Origin: Saccharofermentans sp. | GTDB lineage: Bacteria; Bacillota; Clostridia; Saccharofermentanales; Saccharofermentanaceae | Assembly: GCA_024692235.1 (NCBI GenBank) | Contig: JAILMW010000025.1 | Coordinates: forward strand, 1-64,000 | Length of the DNA: 64,000 nt | Direction of reading: 5' to 3' | Shown: piece after piece, positions 25,125-34,640 of the stretch | How positions within the stretch are numbered: the first letter of the stretch is position 1 | Layout of the letters: the number at the start of each line of letters is the position of its first letter | Made by a program: the position numbers and the translations under genes | Notes under the pieces: generated by a model | The model's database searches: none | Told to the model about the DNA's origin: nothing | The model's input: the letters and a program-made list of their open reading frames with translations, nothing else

Positions 25125-25910
25125 GTGAACGAGAATGATCTTAATAACTTCTCAGATGAGGAGATAACGGAGTTTAAAGCCGATGAGTTCTCATTCGGCG
25201 ATGAGGCTCCCGTGTCTTCTTCGACGCCCGTTGAAGAGCCCGTATCCGTGCTCTTCGGGGATGATAAGAATGAGGAGATAAGGGAAGAGAAGCTGCCGGA
25301 GGACTTGATAACCGAAGAGCCGGTGAAGAAAGACAGCAGGAATGAGGTATTAAAGGAGATATTCTCCTGGGTAAGGACTATTGCCATAGGAGTGCTCGTC
25401 GGAGTGTTCCTGGTGGTATTCGTCATACAAAGGGATAACGTATACGGTGACTCCATGAAGCCTACGCTTTATAGCGGAGATATGGTATATACGCTCAAGA
25501 TACCTACGTATACCCATAACTACAACAGAGGCGATATCGTCATCTTAGACGGTGAGGATATGGAAGGATATGACAGGGAGGAGTACCTGATCAAGAGGGT
25601 GATCGGACTTCCCGGTGAGACTGTAAGGATCGCAGACGGACACGTATACATCAAGGAGGTCGGAGCTGCTGAGTTCATGCTCCTGGAAGAACCTTATCTT
25701 GATGAGAGCGTTCAGACACTTATGATGAACATCGGTATAGAGAAGGGTTACGATGAAGTCACTTTGGGAGAGAACGAATACTACTGCCTCGGCGATAACC
25801 GTTCCGTTAGTAAGGACAGCAGGGTGTTAGGTCCTTTCTCGGAAGACAGGATCAAGGGCACAGCCATCATCTGCATATATCCTTTCGAGCATTTCGGCTT
25901 GCTTAAGTAA
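25125..25910 (+). CDS. lepB: Type I signal peptidase with long acidic N-terminal extension
   Basis: 261 residues. The catalytic Ser110 is in [16 protein letters not shown], the general-base Lys157 in [12 protein letters not shown], and the family boxes GDIVILDG and [12 protein letters not shown] follow. One membrane helix (about 83-101) precedes the outer catalytic domain. About 80 cytoplasmic residues, rich in Glu and Asp, come before the helix, much longer than in typical Gram-positive SipS proteins. The start is GTG 25125, set by GAGGGA at 25113-25118. It removes signal peptides from exported proteins and is followed 28 bases later by lepA, a common neighbour. Confidence 0.93.
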   Translation: MNENDLNNFSDEEITEFKADEFSFGDEAPVSSSTPVEEPVSVLFGDDKNEEIREEKLPEDLITEEPVKKDSRNEVLKEIFSWVRTIAIGVLVGVFLVVFVIQRDNVYGDSMKPTLYSGDMVYTLKIPTYTHNYNRGDIVILDGEDMEGYDREEYLIKRVIGLPGETVRIADGHVYIKEVGAAEFMLLEEPYLDESVQTLMMNIGIEKGYDEVTLGENEYYCLGDNRSVSKDSRVLGPFSEDRIKGTAIICIYPFEHFGLLK

Positions 25911-25938
25911 AGAGAACACTTTTATAGATGGGGTATTA

Positions 25939-27747
25939 ATGGAAAGACAGGAACACATAAGGAACTTTTGTATAATTGCGCACATCGACCACGGTAAGTC
26001 TACTCTTGCCGACCGTCTTATCGAGCATACGGGTGTTGTCGAGAAGAGGGAGATGCAGGCGCAGATCTTGGATAACATGGATATCGAGCGAGAGAGGGGC
26101 ATTACGATCAAGTCCCAGGCTACGAGAATGGCATATAAGGCTTCTGACGGTAATGAATATATCCTGAACCTCATAGACACTCCCGGTCACGTCGACTTCA
26201 ACTATGAAGTATCGAGATCCCTTGCCGCGTGTGACGGTGCGATACTTATTGTAGACGCCGCTCAGGGAGTAGAGGCGCAGACTCTGGCAAATGCATATCT
26301 TGCGGTAGACAGCGACCTTGAGATACTTCCCGTAATAAATAAGATCGACCTCCCTTCGGCCCGTCCCGAGGAAGTAAGAAGCGAGATCGAGGATGACATC
26401 GGACTTGAAGCATCGTATGCTCCCTGTATCTCCGCTAAGAACGATATCGGTATCGACGATGTACTGGAAGGCATAATTCAGTACCTTCCCGCACCTTCAG
26501 GCGATGAGGATAAGCCTCTTCGCGCACTTATATTCGATTCCAAGTATGACTCTTATAAGGGCGTTATCGTATCAGTAAGGATCAAGGAAGGCTCCGTTAA
26601 GATGGGAGACAAGATCCGCATGATGCATACGGGGAAGGAGTTCGTTATAACAGAGCTCGGTTATTTCCACCCGGGTGAATATGTTCCTTCCGATTGCCTG
26701 TTAACGGGTGAAGTAGGATACATCTGCGCTTCTATTAAGAACGTATCCGATACGGCTCCGGGTGACACCGTAACTCTTGCGGAGACACCTGCGGCAGAGC
26801 CTCTCTCGGGTTATAAGAGCATCCAGCAGATGGTATTTTGCGGTATCTACCCTGTAGATGGTGCCAAGTACGGAGACCTTCGTGACGCTCTTGAGAAGCT
26901 TCGCCTTAACGATGCGGCTTTGTCCTTTGAGGCAGAGACATCGGCCGCATTGGGCTTCGGCTTCAGATGCGGTTTCTTAGGACTTTTGCACTACGAAGTA
27001 ATACAGGAGAGGCTCGAAAGGGAATTTAACCTCGACCTTATATCTACGGCACCTTCCGTTATCTACAAGGTATATAAGACGGACGGAACCATGGTGGAAG
27101 TGGATAACCCCACGAACCTTCCGGATGTATCCGAGATAGACTATATGGAAGAACCCGTCGTTAACTGTACGATAATGCTTCCCAAGGACTATGTAGGTAA
27201 CATAATGGAGCTTTGCCAGGACAGGCGAGGCGAGTATAAGGACATGAAGTACTTAGACGATAAGAGAGTCATGCTTCACTACAGAATGCCGCTTAATGAG
27301 ATAATCTACGATTTCTTTGATGCATTGAAGTCCAGGACAAGAGGCTATGCTTCCCTCGACTACGAGATGGCAGGATATGAGCGGTCTAAGCTTGTTAAGC
27401 TCGATATCCTTCTTAACGGTGACCCGGTAGATGCATTGTCTTTCATAGTTCATGCTGATAAGGCGTACGCAAGAGGAAGACGTATGGCAGAGAAGCTCAA
27501 GGAGAATATCCCGAGGCAGCAGTTCGAAGTCCCGATCCAGGCTTGTATCGGCGGTAAGGTAATCGCCAGAGAGACAATAAGAGCATTCCGTAAGGACGTT
27601 CTTGCCAAGTGTTACGGCGGTGATATCACACGTAAGAAGAAGCTTCTCGAGAAGCAAAAGGAAGGTAAGAAGAGAATGCGTCAGGTAGGATCTGTCAACG
27701 TTCCTCAGGAAGCATTCATGAGTGTTCTTAAGCTCGACGAAGAGTGA
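25939..27747 (+). CDS. lepA: Elongation factor 4 (LepA) GTPase
   Basis: 602 residues, full family length. G1 [14 protein letters not shown]2 RGITIKSQ, G3 DTPGHVDF, G4 NKIDLP are intact; the LepA-specific C-terminal domain ends in a basic tail (ARKK-like [19 protein letters not shown]). LepA back-translocates or remodels stalled ribosomes and helps initiation under ionic stress. It is probably co-transcribed with lepB. A terminator follows 24 bases after the stop. Confidence 0.98.
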   Translation: MERQEHIRNFCIIAHIDHGKSTLADRLIEHTGVVEKREMQAQILDNMDIERERGITIKSQATRMAYKASDGNEYILNLIDTPGHVDFNYEVSRSLAACDGAILIVDAAQGVEAQTLANAYLAVDSDLEILPVINKIDLPSARPEEVRSEIEDDIGLEASYAPCISAKNDIGIDDVLEGIIQYLPAPSGDEDKPLRALIFDSKYDSYKGVIVSVRIKEGSVKMGDKIRMMHTGKEFVITELGYFHPGEYVPSDCLLTGEVGYICASIKNVSDTAPGDTVTLAETPAAEPLSGYKSIQQMVFCGIYPVDGAKYGDLRDALEKLRLNDAALSFEAETSAALGFGFRCGFLGLLHYEVIQERLEREFNLDLISTAPSVIYKVYKTDGTMVEVDNPTNLPDVSEIDYMEEPVVNCTIMLPKDYVGNIMELCQDRRGEYKDMKYLDDKRVMLHYRMPLNEIIYDFFDALKSRTRGYASLDYEMAGYERSKLVKLDILLNGDPVDALSFIVHADKAYARGRRMAEKLKENIPRQQFEVPIQACIGGKVIARETIRAFRKDVLAKCYGGDITRKKKLLEKQKEGKKRMRQVGSVNVPQEAFMSVLKLDEE

Positions 27748-27770
27748 TAGAGATAAGTTCAGATATAACA

Positions 27771-27806
27771 AACGACGACCCTAGTATTAAGGATCGTCGT
27801 TTTTGT
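27771..27806 (+). terminator. Rho-independent terminator after lepA
   Basis: AACGACGA (27771-27778) pairs with TCGTCGTT, with a further CC/GG pair, followed by TTTTGTTT. It lies before the convergent peptidase E-like gene. Confidence 0.75.
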
Positions 27807-27833
27807 TTGCTGCTTTCTATGTCGATACTTCTA

Positions 27834-28547
27834 TCAGGCAAAAGCCTTAGCCAGGAATCCTGCGTCTTCCATGGTGGTCTGGCGATCTGCGATCTTGTAG
27901 TATCTGCCGTAGATGAGCTCGACACCGTCAGTGTTCATGAGGTAGCTTCCGTCGGGAAGACCTAAGAACTTCCTGTTCTTGCTGTCGAAGAGGATACGGT
28001 CACGAAGAGATAATCCGTCTACTTTCTTAACGATATTTACGTCGTAGTGAGGGATGACCTGAGTCTTTGTAAGGCCGAGACCTTCAGTGAATCTCATGAA
28101 TTCGTTATTCATTGCCTCTCCTTCGAGTTGAGGGAGGATATAAGCTTCTTCTGCGGCATTCATGGCACCTGTACCGATAGCCATTATCGTTCCGTCGTAG
28201 CCCTGAAGTTTTCTCTTAAGGCCCGTGATCCTCATGAAGTCGCTTTGTGTAGGCACGTGACCGTCTGCGATGATTATGAAGTTATGAGCCTTGATCTCGT
28301 CGTCCTTCATGGAGGCGGTACGATAGTCAAGTACGTCCATTGTCCTGAAGAATATTCCTTGGGAGTTGAAGGCATCCTTGATCCTGCTTGCCTCTCTGTC
28401 ATTTGTCAGAGCATCTTTGTAGGAAGATGATATGTAGAGAGCATTTGTCTCATAGGGAAGGCTGTACTTGATATTCCACAGGAATTCGTTCTCGTCGTTG
28501 ATCCTGCCGTCGGGCAGAAAGGGATTCGATGTTAAAAACAGTTTCAT
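27834..28547 (-). CDS. Peptidase E-like (S51 / class I glutamine amidotransferase fold) protein lacking the catalytic serine
   Basis: 237 residues covering the S51 fold: FLTSNPF start, IIIADGHVPTQSDFM oxyanion/substrate loop, and AIGTGAMNAAEEAYILP where family members have GISAGAMN...A. Aligned on the GAMN, the nucleophilic Ser is replaced by Gly (about residue 125) and the following Ala by Thr. The rest of the fold is well kept, so the gene is under selection but probably not a dipeptidase. The start is ATG 28547 with AAAAGGAG before it; a longer upstream frame is not supported. Confidence 0.82.
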   Translation of the reverse strand: MKLFLTSNPFLPDGRINDENEFLWNIKYSLPYETNALYISSSYKDALTNDREASRIKDAFNSQGIFFRTMDVLDYRTASMKDDEIKAHNFIIIADGHVPTQSDFMRITGLKRKLQGYDGTIMAIGTGAMNAAEEAYILPQLEGEAMNNEFMRFTEGLGLTKTQVIPHYDVNIVKKVDGLSLRDRILFDSKNRKFLGLPDGSYLMNTDGVELIYGRYYKIADRQTTMEDAGFLAKAFA

Positions 28548-28799
28548 GTTGACTCCTTTTACTCCTTCTTTTTCATGTTCGGCCGATCGGATAGAACGGG
28601 CCAAACATACATATAAGCTTAACATAACAAATGGATTTTACATTTGGCAGATGTTAGGAAATATCCGAATGATTATTGTTCAAATCGCCAATTTACTAGA
28701 TTTTCTCGGGTGTATAAGGGCTATCCCTTTCGGTATAATCTAAGCATATATCAAAAACATCCGACAATAGGGTGCACAGATGAGCTTACGGAGGTCCTT

Positions 28800-28994
28800 A
28801 TGGAAAACTATACTATCTGCAACTGCATGAACGTTACATATTTTGATGTTGAAGACGCTCTTAATAAGCATGAGAAGTTCTCCGATGTACAGGAGTCCTT
28901 CGATGCTGTTCAGGCTATGACTCATTGCTCCACAGGATGCGGCGGATGCCATGACAAGATCATGGATGCTATCTCGGAGATAATGGCAAGATAA
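28800..28994 (+). CDS. BFD-like [2Fe-2S] ferredoxin
   Basis: 64 residues: the N-terminal CNC pair and, about 33 residues later, CSTGCGGC give the four cysteines (CxC...CxxxCxxC region) of the BFD-like [2Fe-2S] domain found in bacterioferritin-associated ferredoxin and in nitrite reductase subunits. ACGGAGG precedes ATG 28800. It starts an operon with luxE- and luxC-like genes, so it may deliver electrons or act as an iron-sulfur sensor for that pathway; a bfr gene is not in the window. Confidence 0.85.
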   Translation: MENYTICNCMNVTYFDVEDALNKHEKFSDVQESFDAVQAMTHCSTGCGGCHDKIMDAISEIMAR

Positions 28995-29003
28995 GCTTTT
29001 TTT

Positions 29004-30122
29004 ATGAGCTTTACTACCGAGCTTTTCTCGTACAAGGATATCTACGATACGGAGGGCAGTCAGGAGCTTTTCGTGCAGGCCATGAAGGAGAACTGTATCC
29101 ACCATTACGGTAACTGTGAAGGCTACCGCAGGATACTTCAAAAGTTCTCTTTTGACCCGGAGAAGATATCTTCGTTCGACGATGTCTTAAAGATACCTTT
29201 TATTCCTACGCTTTATCTGAAGCATCACGACCTTCAGAGCGTGCCTTCAAGAAAGCAGCTTATAAAAGCTACGTCTTCGGGTACCAGCGGCAGGATGAGC
29301 CGCGTAAGCCTTGATCTTAAGACGATAACCGATGGCGCCAGGATGGTAATAAACGTAGGAAGGTACCATAAGCTGTGGTCGATAAAGCCGGTTAATTACA
29401 TAATATTCGGCTATCAGCCTACAAAGTCCAATCAGACTGCCGTAAGTAAGACGGCGCTGGGCTTTACTTTCTTTGCTCCTGCGGCAAGCAGGACATTTGC
29501 TCTGGAGAATACATCCTCCGGCTATAAGCTCTCGTGGGATGTTGTCCTTAAGGCGCTGGATAAGGCTTCCAAGTCTTCTCTTCCCATGAGGACCATAGGC
29601 TTTCCGGCATATACTTATTTCCTTCTTCGCGACATGAAGGCAAAAGGCATCAAGTATAAGATGCCAAAGGGTTCCATGGTGACATTGGGAGGCGGTTGGA
29701 AGCAGTTTTATACCGAGAAGGTGGAGAAGGAGGATTTCTATTCGCTTGTGAAGGAAGTCCTTGATATTGACGAGGACCATATCGTGGAATTCTTCGGAGC
29801 GGTAGAGCACCCGATCCTTTATACGGACTGCAAGTGCCACCACTTCCATGTTCCCGTCTACAGCAGAGTGGTAATAAGAGATCCCGATACGTTCCTGCCT
29901 CTTCCTGACGGCAGCCCCGGGCTTGTTAACCTCATGACTCCCATGATGCACGCGACTCCCGTTACCAGCATAATGACGGATGACCTTGGTGTACTTCATT
30001 CTGAAGGCTGTCCCTGTGGAGAGAAGTCGCCCTGGCTGGAGATAATAGGACGTGTGGGAATAGGTGATATCGTCACTTGTGCCGCAGGCGCAGACGAGTA
30101 TCTGAAGGGAGGAAAGTCATGA
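29004..30122 (+). CDS. luxE: LuxE-family acyl-protein synthetase
   Basis: 372 residues with the adenylate-forming signature ATSSGTSGRMSRVSLD, the LGGGWKQF segment and FFGAVEHPILY characteristic of LuxE. The enzyme activates a fatty acid with ATP and hands the acyl group to the reductase LuxC. It starts 9 bases after the ferredoxin gene and overlaps luxC by 4 bases (ATGA). No luciferase (luxAB) or luxD acyltransferase gene is in the window, so the aldehyde serves something other than light. Confidence 0.88.
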   Translation: MSFTTELFSYKDIYDTEGSQELFVQAMKENCIHHYGNCEGYRRILQKFSFDPEKISSFDDVLKIPFIPTLYLKHHDLQSVPSRKQLIKATSSGTSGRMSRVSLDLKTITDGARMVINVGRYHKLWSIKPVNYIIFGYQPTKSNQTAVSKTALGFTFFAPAASRTFALENTSSGYKLSWDVVLKALDKASKSSLPMRTIGFPAYTYFLLRDMKAKGIKYKMPKGSMVTLGGGWKQFYTEKVEKEDFYSLVKEVLDIDEDHIVEFFGAVEHPILYTDCKCHHFHVPVYSRVVIRDPDTFLPLPDGSPGLVNLMTPMMHATPVTSIMTDDLGVLHSEGCPCGEKSPWLEIIGRVGIGDIVTCAAGADEYLKGGKS

Positions 30123-31387
30123 TCCTCTACAGAGGCGACGTATACGATAACAGTTCACAGGACGAGCTCCTGGATAAGCTTCCTTCGGATCTTTATTCTC
30201 CGATAAATGAAGGCAGAAGACTTGAAATATCGACGGTGATCGATGCTTGCGACAGCCTTGCAAGGCGCGTTCTGACAGGGGACTTTAAGGAGATAACAGA
30301 TCCCTTCATGGCGGAGTTCAATATATCCGAAGAACAGTTTGCCGACATGGCGAAGATGTTCACGAGGGAGAAACTGGAATATAAATGCTCCATAGAGCTT
30401 ACAGACGATAAGAAGGTAATAGACGGTTCTTTTACCAGGGAGAGATATCCTCTGGGAGTTTTGCTTCATATAGCTGCAGGTAATGTAGACGTACTTCCCG
30501 CTTATAGCGTGGTGGAAGGCCTTCTTGCAGGTAATATCAATATCTTAAAGCTTCCCATGGGAGATTCGGGGTTATCGGTAAAGCTCCTTAATGAGCTTAT
30601 CAAGGTGAGCCCTGAAATATCGGACTACGTCTATGTATTCGACGTGCCTTCTACTGATACGGAGAACATAAAGCATCTTGCCGACTTAAGCGATGCCATA
30701 GTCGTATGGGGAGGCGATATGGCCGTTCGGGCAGCAAGGACAATGGCTGATACCAATACGAAGATAATATCCTGGGGGCATAAGCTCTCCTTTGCATATG
30801 TATACCCCGACTGCACTGACGATGAACTTCGCCTTCTGGCGGAGTCGATATGCGTTACTAATCAGCTCCTGTGCTCTTCCTGCCAGGGAATATTCGTGGC
30901 TACTGACAGGAAGGAGGAGCAGAAAGCTCTTGCCGTAAGGTTCTTCTCTAAGCTTAAAGAAGCTAACAGTAAGCTTGGAGCCGTAAGCTACGGAATGCGG
31001 GCAAAGAATGCCATCACCATATATAACGAAAGGCTCGAAAGCGACACTACCGGACATGAGATCTTATCCGAGGACGGCGTCAGCGTCATATTATCAGACG
31101 ACAGTTCGCTTGAGCTTTCATACCTTTATCGAAATGTATGGGTAAAGAAGCTTCCCTACGAGAAGATAGGAGAACTTAAGCAGTATAAGGACTACCTTCA
31201 GACGGCTGCGGTACTTACATCCGATAAGGAGACGTTCGCCCGTACTGCAAGAAGGCTCGGAGACGTCGGGGTAGTACGTATAACGTCGGCCGGAAAGATG
31301 TCCCGCATGAACAGCGGTGAAGCTCACGACGGCATGTATGCGCTTCGCGCCTATAGCAGGATAGTGGAGACCGAGATCTTAAACTGA
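30119..31387 (+). CDS. luxC: LuxC-family acyl reductase
   Basis: 422 residues of the LuxC / aldehyde-dehydrogenase-like fold: LGVLLHIAAGNVDVLPAYSVVEGLLAGNINILKLP for acyl and cofactor binding, WGGDMAVRAARTMA, and VTNQLLCSSCQGIFV with the thioester-forming cysteine. It reduces acyl-LuxE or acyl-CoA to the fatty aldehyde with NADPH. The ATGA overlap with luxE implies a complex made in fixed ratio. Possible products are fatty aldehyde for plasmalogen or wax-type lipids. Confidence 0.9.
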   Translation: MILYRGDVYDNSSQDELLDKLPSDLYSPINEGRRLEISTVIDACDSLARRVLTGDFKEITDPFMAEFNISEEQFADMAKMFTREKLEYKCSIELTDDKKVIDGSFTRERYPLGVLLHIAAGNVDVLPAYSVVEGLLAGNINILKLPMGDSGLSVKLLNELIKVSPEISDYVYVFDVPSTDTENIKHLADLSDAIVVWGGDMAVRAARTMADTNTKIISWGHKLSFAYVYPDCTDDELRLLAESICVTNQLLCSSCQGIFVATDRKEEQKALAVRFFSKLKEANSKLGAVSYGMRAKNAITIYNERLESDTTGHEILSEDGVSVILSDDSSLELSYLYRNVWVKKLPYEKIGELKQYKDYLQTAAVLTSDKETFARTARRLGDVGVVRITSAGKMSRMNSGEAHDGMYALRAYSRIVETEILN

Positions 31388-31462
31388 CATACTGTGATTG
31401 TCATATCGAAGATGAACTCTTATAATCTTAGGATCTTCAACATAAATGTCCAATTAATCTGA

Positions 31463-31491
31463 CTTTTTATTTGTGATTCCTATGCTATAAT
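31463..31491 (+). promoter_or_regulatory. Extended -10 promoter of the CAP lipoprotein gene
   Basis: TGCTATAAT at 31483-31491 is an extended -10 (TGn before a perfect TATAAT); the -35 side is only T-rich. It lies 34 bases before the start. Confidence 0.5.
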
Positions 31492-31524
31492 ACCCCCAAG
31501 TATAAAGGTGGGTTACGAATAACA

Positions 31525-32610
31525 ATGTTACGAACAAAGAGATTTCAGCGCTTTACGGCGATGCTCCTCATCGCGTCGCTTTTTATCATGACGGCTTCTT
31601 CCTGTGACAAGGACACCGATGAGAGCTCCTCTTCTGCGGCAGATACGACAGTAGTTATCGATGCGACTTCATCGGAGACTTCCGAAGAAGAGACAAGTGA
31701 GACATCCTCTCGCCGCGTGGTAGTGGAGATCGAGGCATACGATGCCGTCATGAGTGCCACGGGAAGAGGCATCATAAGAGAAGAAGCTTCACTTCAGTCA
31801 CAGTCGGTAGGAGTGTTTGAAGCAGGTGACGAATTCCACGTCATTGGTATAGCAGGCGATTTCTACGTAGTAGAGATGCCTGACGGCGGATCGGGCTTTA
31901 TCGTGACCGGCAAGATTACCGAAGTTACGGCGCCCTCCGAGACAGAAGAGACCGAGGCTTCTTCAGAGACTGATCCTTCCGAGACAGCTGAGACTTCCGA
32001 AGGGGCTTCCGAGACGACGACTCCTTCGACTGACGCTTCCGCGGCAGGTACTACAACTGCAGCAACTACTGCAGCGCCTTCGACGCCGGATACTACGGCG
32101 GCTCCTGCTCAGACTGCGGCACCCGTCCCCGAGACAGCGCCTGCAGCACCCGCGGGACCTGACATGAATGCTACATATAACGGCAATGCCATCGGTGCAT
32201 ATGAGGTAGAGGGAGTAGGTACGGTCTACGGGTATTTTGTCGATACGTCCTACTTCAATTCCCTTGTCAATAATCACAGGTCAGAGCTGGGTCTTACGCC
32301 ATGGAATTACACCTATTCCGATGCTACGAGACTTAGGGCCGTCGAATGCTCCGTATCATTCTCTCACACGAGGCCCAACGGCCAGTCGTGCTTGTCGCTC
32401 TTCGGCGGAGCAGGCGGTGAGATAATCTATTCAGCTACGGATAATGAGGCTGCTTACAATGCGTTCCTCGGTTCAGAAGGCCACAGGGGAATAATCGAGG
32501 ATTCTCAGTACTATTTCCCCAATGCATGCTCAGCGGCATTTATTCGTGTCGAATGGAACGGATCTTCTTGGCAGTTTGCAGGTTCCAGCCTGGTCAATAA
32601 CTGCTGGTGA
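31525..32610 (+). CDS. Lipoprotein with SH3-like and CAP (SCP/PR1-like) domains
   Basis: 361 residues. The lipobox TASSC puts the lipidated Cys near 27. After a Ser/Thr/Glu-rich spacer comes an SH3b-like region (about 75-135, ending GGSGFIVTGKI), then a long low-complexity linker of Glu, Thr, Ala and Pro (136-215), and a C-terminal CAP domain (about 235-360: NNHRSELGLTPW, SHTRPNGQSCLSLFGG, GSEGHRGIIED). Such proteins sit on the outer membrane face and reach through the wall. The end overlaps the convergent araC-type gene by 17 bases. Confidence 0.85.
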   Translation: MLRTKRFQRFTAMLLIASLFIMTASSCDKDTDESSSSAADTTVVIDATSSETSEEETSETSSRRVVVEIEAYDAVMSATGRGIIREEASLQSQSVGVFEAGDEFHVIGIAGDFYVVEMPDGGSGFIVTGKITEVTAPSETEETEASSETDPSETAETSEGASETTTPSTDASAAGTTTAATTAAPSTPDTTAAPAQTAAPVPETAPAAPAGPDMNATYNGNAIGAYEVEGVGTVYGYFVDTSYFNSLVNNHRSELGLTPWNYTYSDATRLRAVECSVSFSHTRPNGQSCLSLFGGAGGEIIYSATDNEAAYNAFLGSEGHRGIIEDSQYYFPNACSAAFIRVEWNGSSWQFAGSSLVNNCW

Positions 32611-33460
32611 TCTTTCTCCTCATCTTAGAGGGTGAAGTATTCTCATATTCCGAGAATACCCTGTTGAAGCTGGGTATGCTCTTAAAACCTGACAACATAG
32701 CGATCTCCGTCAGCGACAGTCCGTCTTCGGGCAGCAGGGAGATCGCTTTTTCTACTCTTACGATATTGAGCCACTTGCTGTACCCGATGCCGGTTACTTC
32801 CTTGAAGGCTCTGGAGAAGTAGTCCTTGCTTATGCCTGCTCTTTCTGCCATGGCGGTCTGCGACAGGTCGTCAGCCGTAAGGTTGTTCTTTATGTAGTCC
32901 ATAACGGATATTATGTTCCAGAGAGTATTTTCCGATACGTTCTTGGTGCCTTCGTCGATAACGTCTCCCATTATGTCTTCGTGATATCTGTCCAGGATAA
33001 GCATGAACTCCATGAGACGTGAAGCGCATCTCATCTCGTTATTGCCTTTGGAGTCGAAGAAGACGTCACTCATCCCTCTGATCTCTCCCGTAAGCTTATT
33101 CACAAGACGCGGATGCGAATCCTTTCGTATGGTGTGAAGCCCGTGATAAAGGTTCATTATTCGCTTGAAGTCAAAAAGTGAATCCGCAAAGTTGTTGCTG
33201 TACTGAACAAGGGTTGATCCCATCCTGTCGGCATCTGTTATCTCGTGCAGCTCCATAGGCCATATGAGGAGGATATCGCCTTCTTCCAGGGAGTACAAAG
33301 TATCATTTATCCTGTATTGATTCCTGGCTCCGGCGCCTACGAGGATGATCTCGCCGTAGGCATGACGATGCGGAGGGAAAGAGCGCTCTTCCGAGCCGTC
33401 CGCTACATTGATCGCACGTGAATTCTTAAATGAGAAGGATTCGTAACCTGATGTATCCAT
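32594..33460 (-). CDS. AraC-family transcriptional regulator
   Basis: 288 residues. The N-terminal half is a cupin-like sensor (PPHRHAYGEIILVGAG ... LEEGDILLIWPMELHEI). The C-terminal 100 residues carry two helix-turn-helix units (LSQTAMAERAGISKDYFSRAFKEVTGIGYSKWLN and LSLTEIAMLSGFKSIPSFNRVFSEY). It is divergent from the epimerase/alcohol dehydrogenase pair and is the likely controller, probably sensing a sugar or related carbon source. GGGGAGATG supports ATG 33460 rather than 33466. Confidence 0.9.
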   Translation of the reverse strand: MDTSGYESFSFKNSRAINVADGSEERSFPPHRHAYGEIILVGAGARNQYRINDTLYSLEEGDILLIWPMELHEITDADRMGSTLVQYSNNFADSLFDFKRIMNLYHGLHTIRKDSHPRLVNKLTGEIRGMSDVFFDSKGNNEMRCASRLMEFMLILDRYHEDIMGDVIDEGTKNVSENTLWNIISVMDYIKNNLTADDLSQTAMAERAGISKDYFSRAFKEVTGIGYSKWLNIVRVEKAISLLPEDGLSLTEIAMLSGFKSIPSFNRVFSEYENTSPSKMRRKITSSY

Positions 33461-33586
33461 GAGCATCTCCCCGATGTCAAAAAATGAGAAGTTCCTGCAC
33501 CATATATAAGAAGAATGATAGCAGGGATGGGGCTATATTACAAGTAATGAGCTTTGGATCATCTTTTGCGAAAGGATATGTATACC

Positions 33587-34612
33587 ATGAAGAAAGCATT
33601 ATTTATCGGAGGAACAGGCACCATCAGCACGGCTATCGTAAGACAGCTCGCAGACGACCCTCTCTGGGAAGTTACAGTGCTCAACAGGGGCAACAGGTCT
33701 GAGGTCATCCCCGAGGACGTTAACCTCATTAAGGCCGACATCAACAACGAAGCTGATGTATTAAGTAAGATCGGCGATACGGTATACGACTGCGTATGCG
33801 AGTTCATAGGATTTACTGTCCCTCAGGTGGAGAGAGACTACAGGCTCTTTGCCGGAAGATGTAAGCAGTATATCTACATAAGCTCCGCATCGGCTTACCA
33901 TAAGCCTTCAAGAAGCTACATAATCACGGAAGGAACGGCTCTTGCCAATCCTCACTGGCAGTATTCAAGAGATAAGATCGCATGTGAGGAATTCCTCATG
34001 AAGAAGTATAAGGAAGAAGGATTCCCCGTGACTATCGTTCGCCCGAGCCACACTTACGATGAGAGAAATGTACCTCTCGGAGTTCACGGTAAGAAGGGCT
34101 TCTATCAGGTAATAAAGAGGATCCTTGAAGATAAGCCCGTCATCATCCAGGGCGACGGATCATCCCTTTGGACAGTTACATGGAACGAGGATTTTGCTGT
34201 CGGATATATCGGCCTCATGGCTAATCCCCACGCTATCGGCGAAGCATTCCAGATCACATCGGACGAGACCCTTACATGGGATCAGATCTACAAGACTATC
34301 GCAGATACACTAGGCAAGGAGCTTCATCCTTATCACGTATCTTCCGACTTCTTGTCCGCAGCAGGTGATAAGTACGGATTCGACTTCGAAGGAAGCCTCA
34401 CGGGAGATAAGTCCGTATCGGTAGTATTCGATAACAGTAAGCTTAAGAGAGCAGTTCCTTATATGGGGACTTTTGTATGCTTCTCAGAGGGCGTAAAGAT
34501 CGCACTTGATAATGTACTTTCTACCCCTGAACTGCAGGTGGAGGATCCCGAGTTCGACGACTGGTGCGACCGCGTTATAGCAGCTCTTGATAAGGCTAAG
34601 GAAGAGATCTGA
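33587..34612 (+). CDS. NAD-dependent epimerase/dehydratase (extended SDR)
   Basis: 341 residues. The cofactor motif is GGTGTISTAI, a variant of TGxxGxxG; the catalytic pair is in YSRDK (Tyr and Lys) after SSASAYHKPS. The later region (TVTWNEDFAVGYIGLMANP) matches CSP41-like or nucleotide-sugar epimerases. It starts an operon with the iron alcohol dehydrogenase 28 bases on, opposite the AraC gene, so a small sugar or polyol route is likely. ATG 33587 follows AAAGGA; the longer frame from 33554 has no ribosome site. Confidence 0.88.
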   Translation: MKKALFIGGTGTISTAIVRQLADDPLWEVTVLNRGNRSEVIPEDVNLIKADINNEADVLSKIGDTVYDCVCEFIGFTVPQVERDYRLFAGRCKQYIYISSASAYHKPSRSYIITEGTALANPHWQYSRDKIACEEFLMKKYKEEGFPVTIVRPSHTYDERNVPLGVHGKKGFYQVIKRILEDKPVIIQGDGSSLWTVTWNEDFAVGYIGLMANPHAIGEAFQITSDETLTWDQIYKTIADTLGKELHPYHVSSDFLSAAGDKYGFDFEGSLTGDKSVSVVFDNSKLKRAVPYMGTFVCFSEGVKIALDNVLSTPELQVEDPEFDDWCDRVIAALDKAKEEI

Positions 34613-34640
34613 AGATCAAGATAAGAAGAGGAGATAATAA

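Noticed and set aside
29247..29999. 250-residue minus-strand frame inside luxE
   Set aside because: It is antisense to a clear LuxE frame, Cys/His/Arg-rich without motifs, and has no Shine-Dalgarno.
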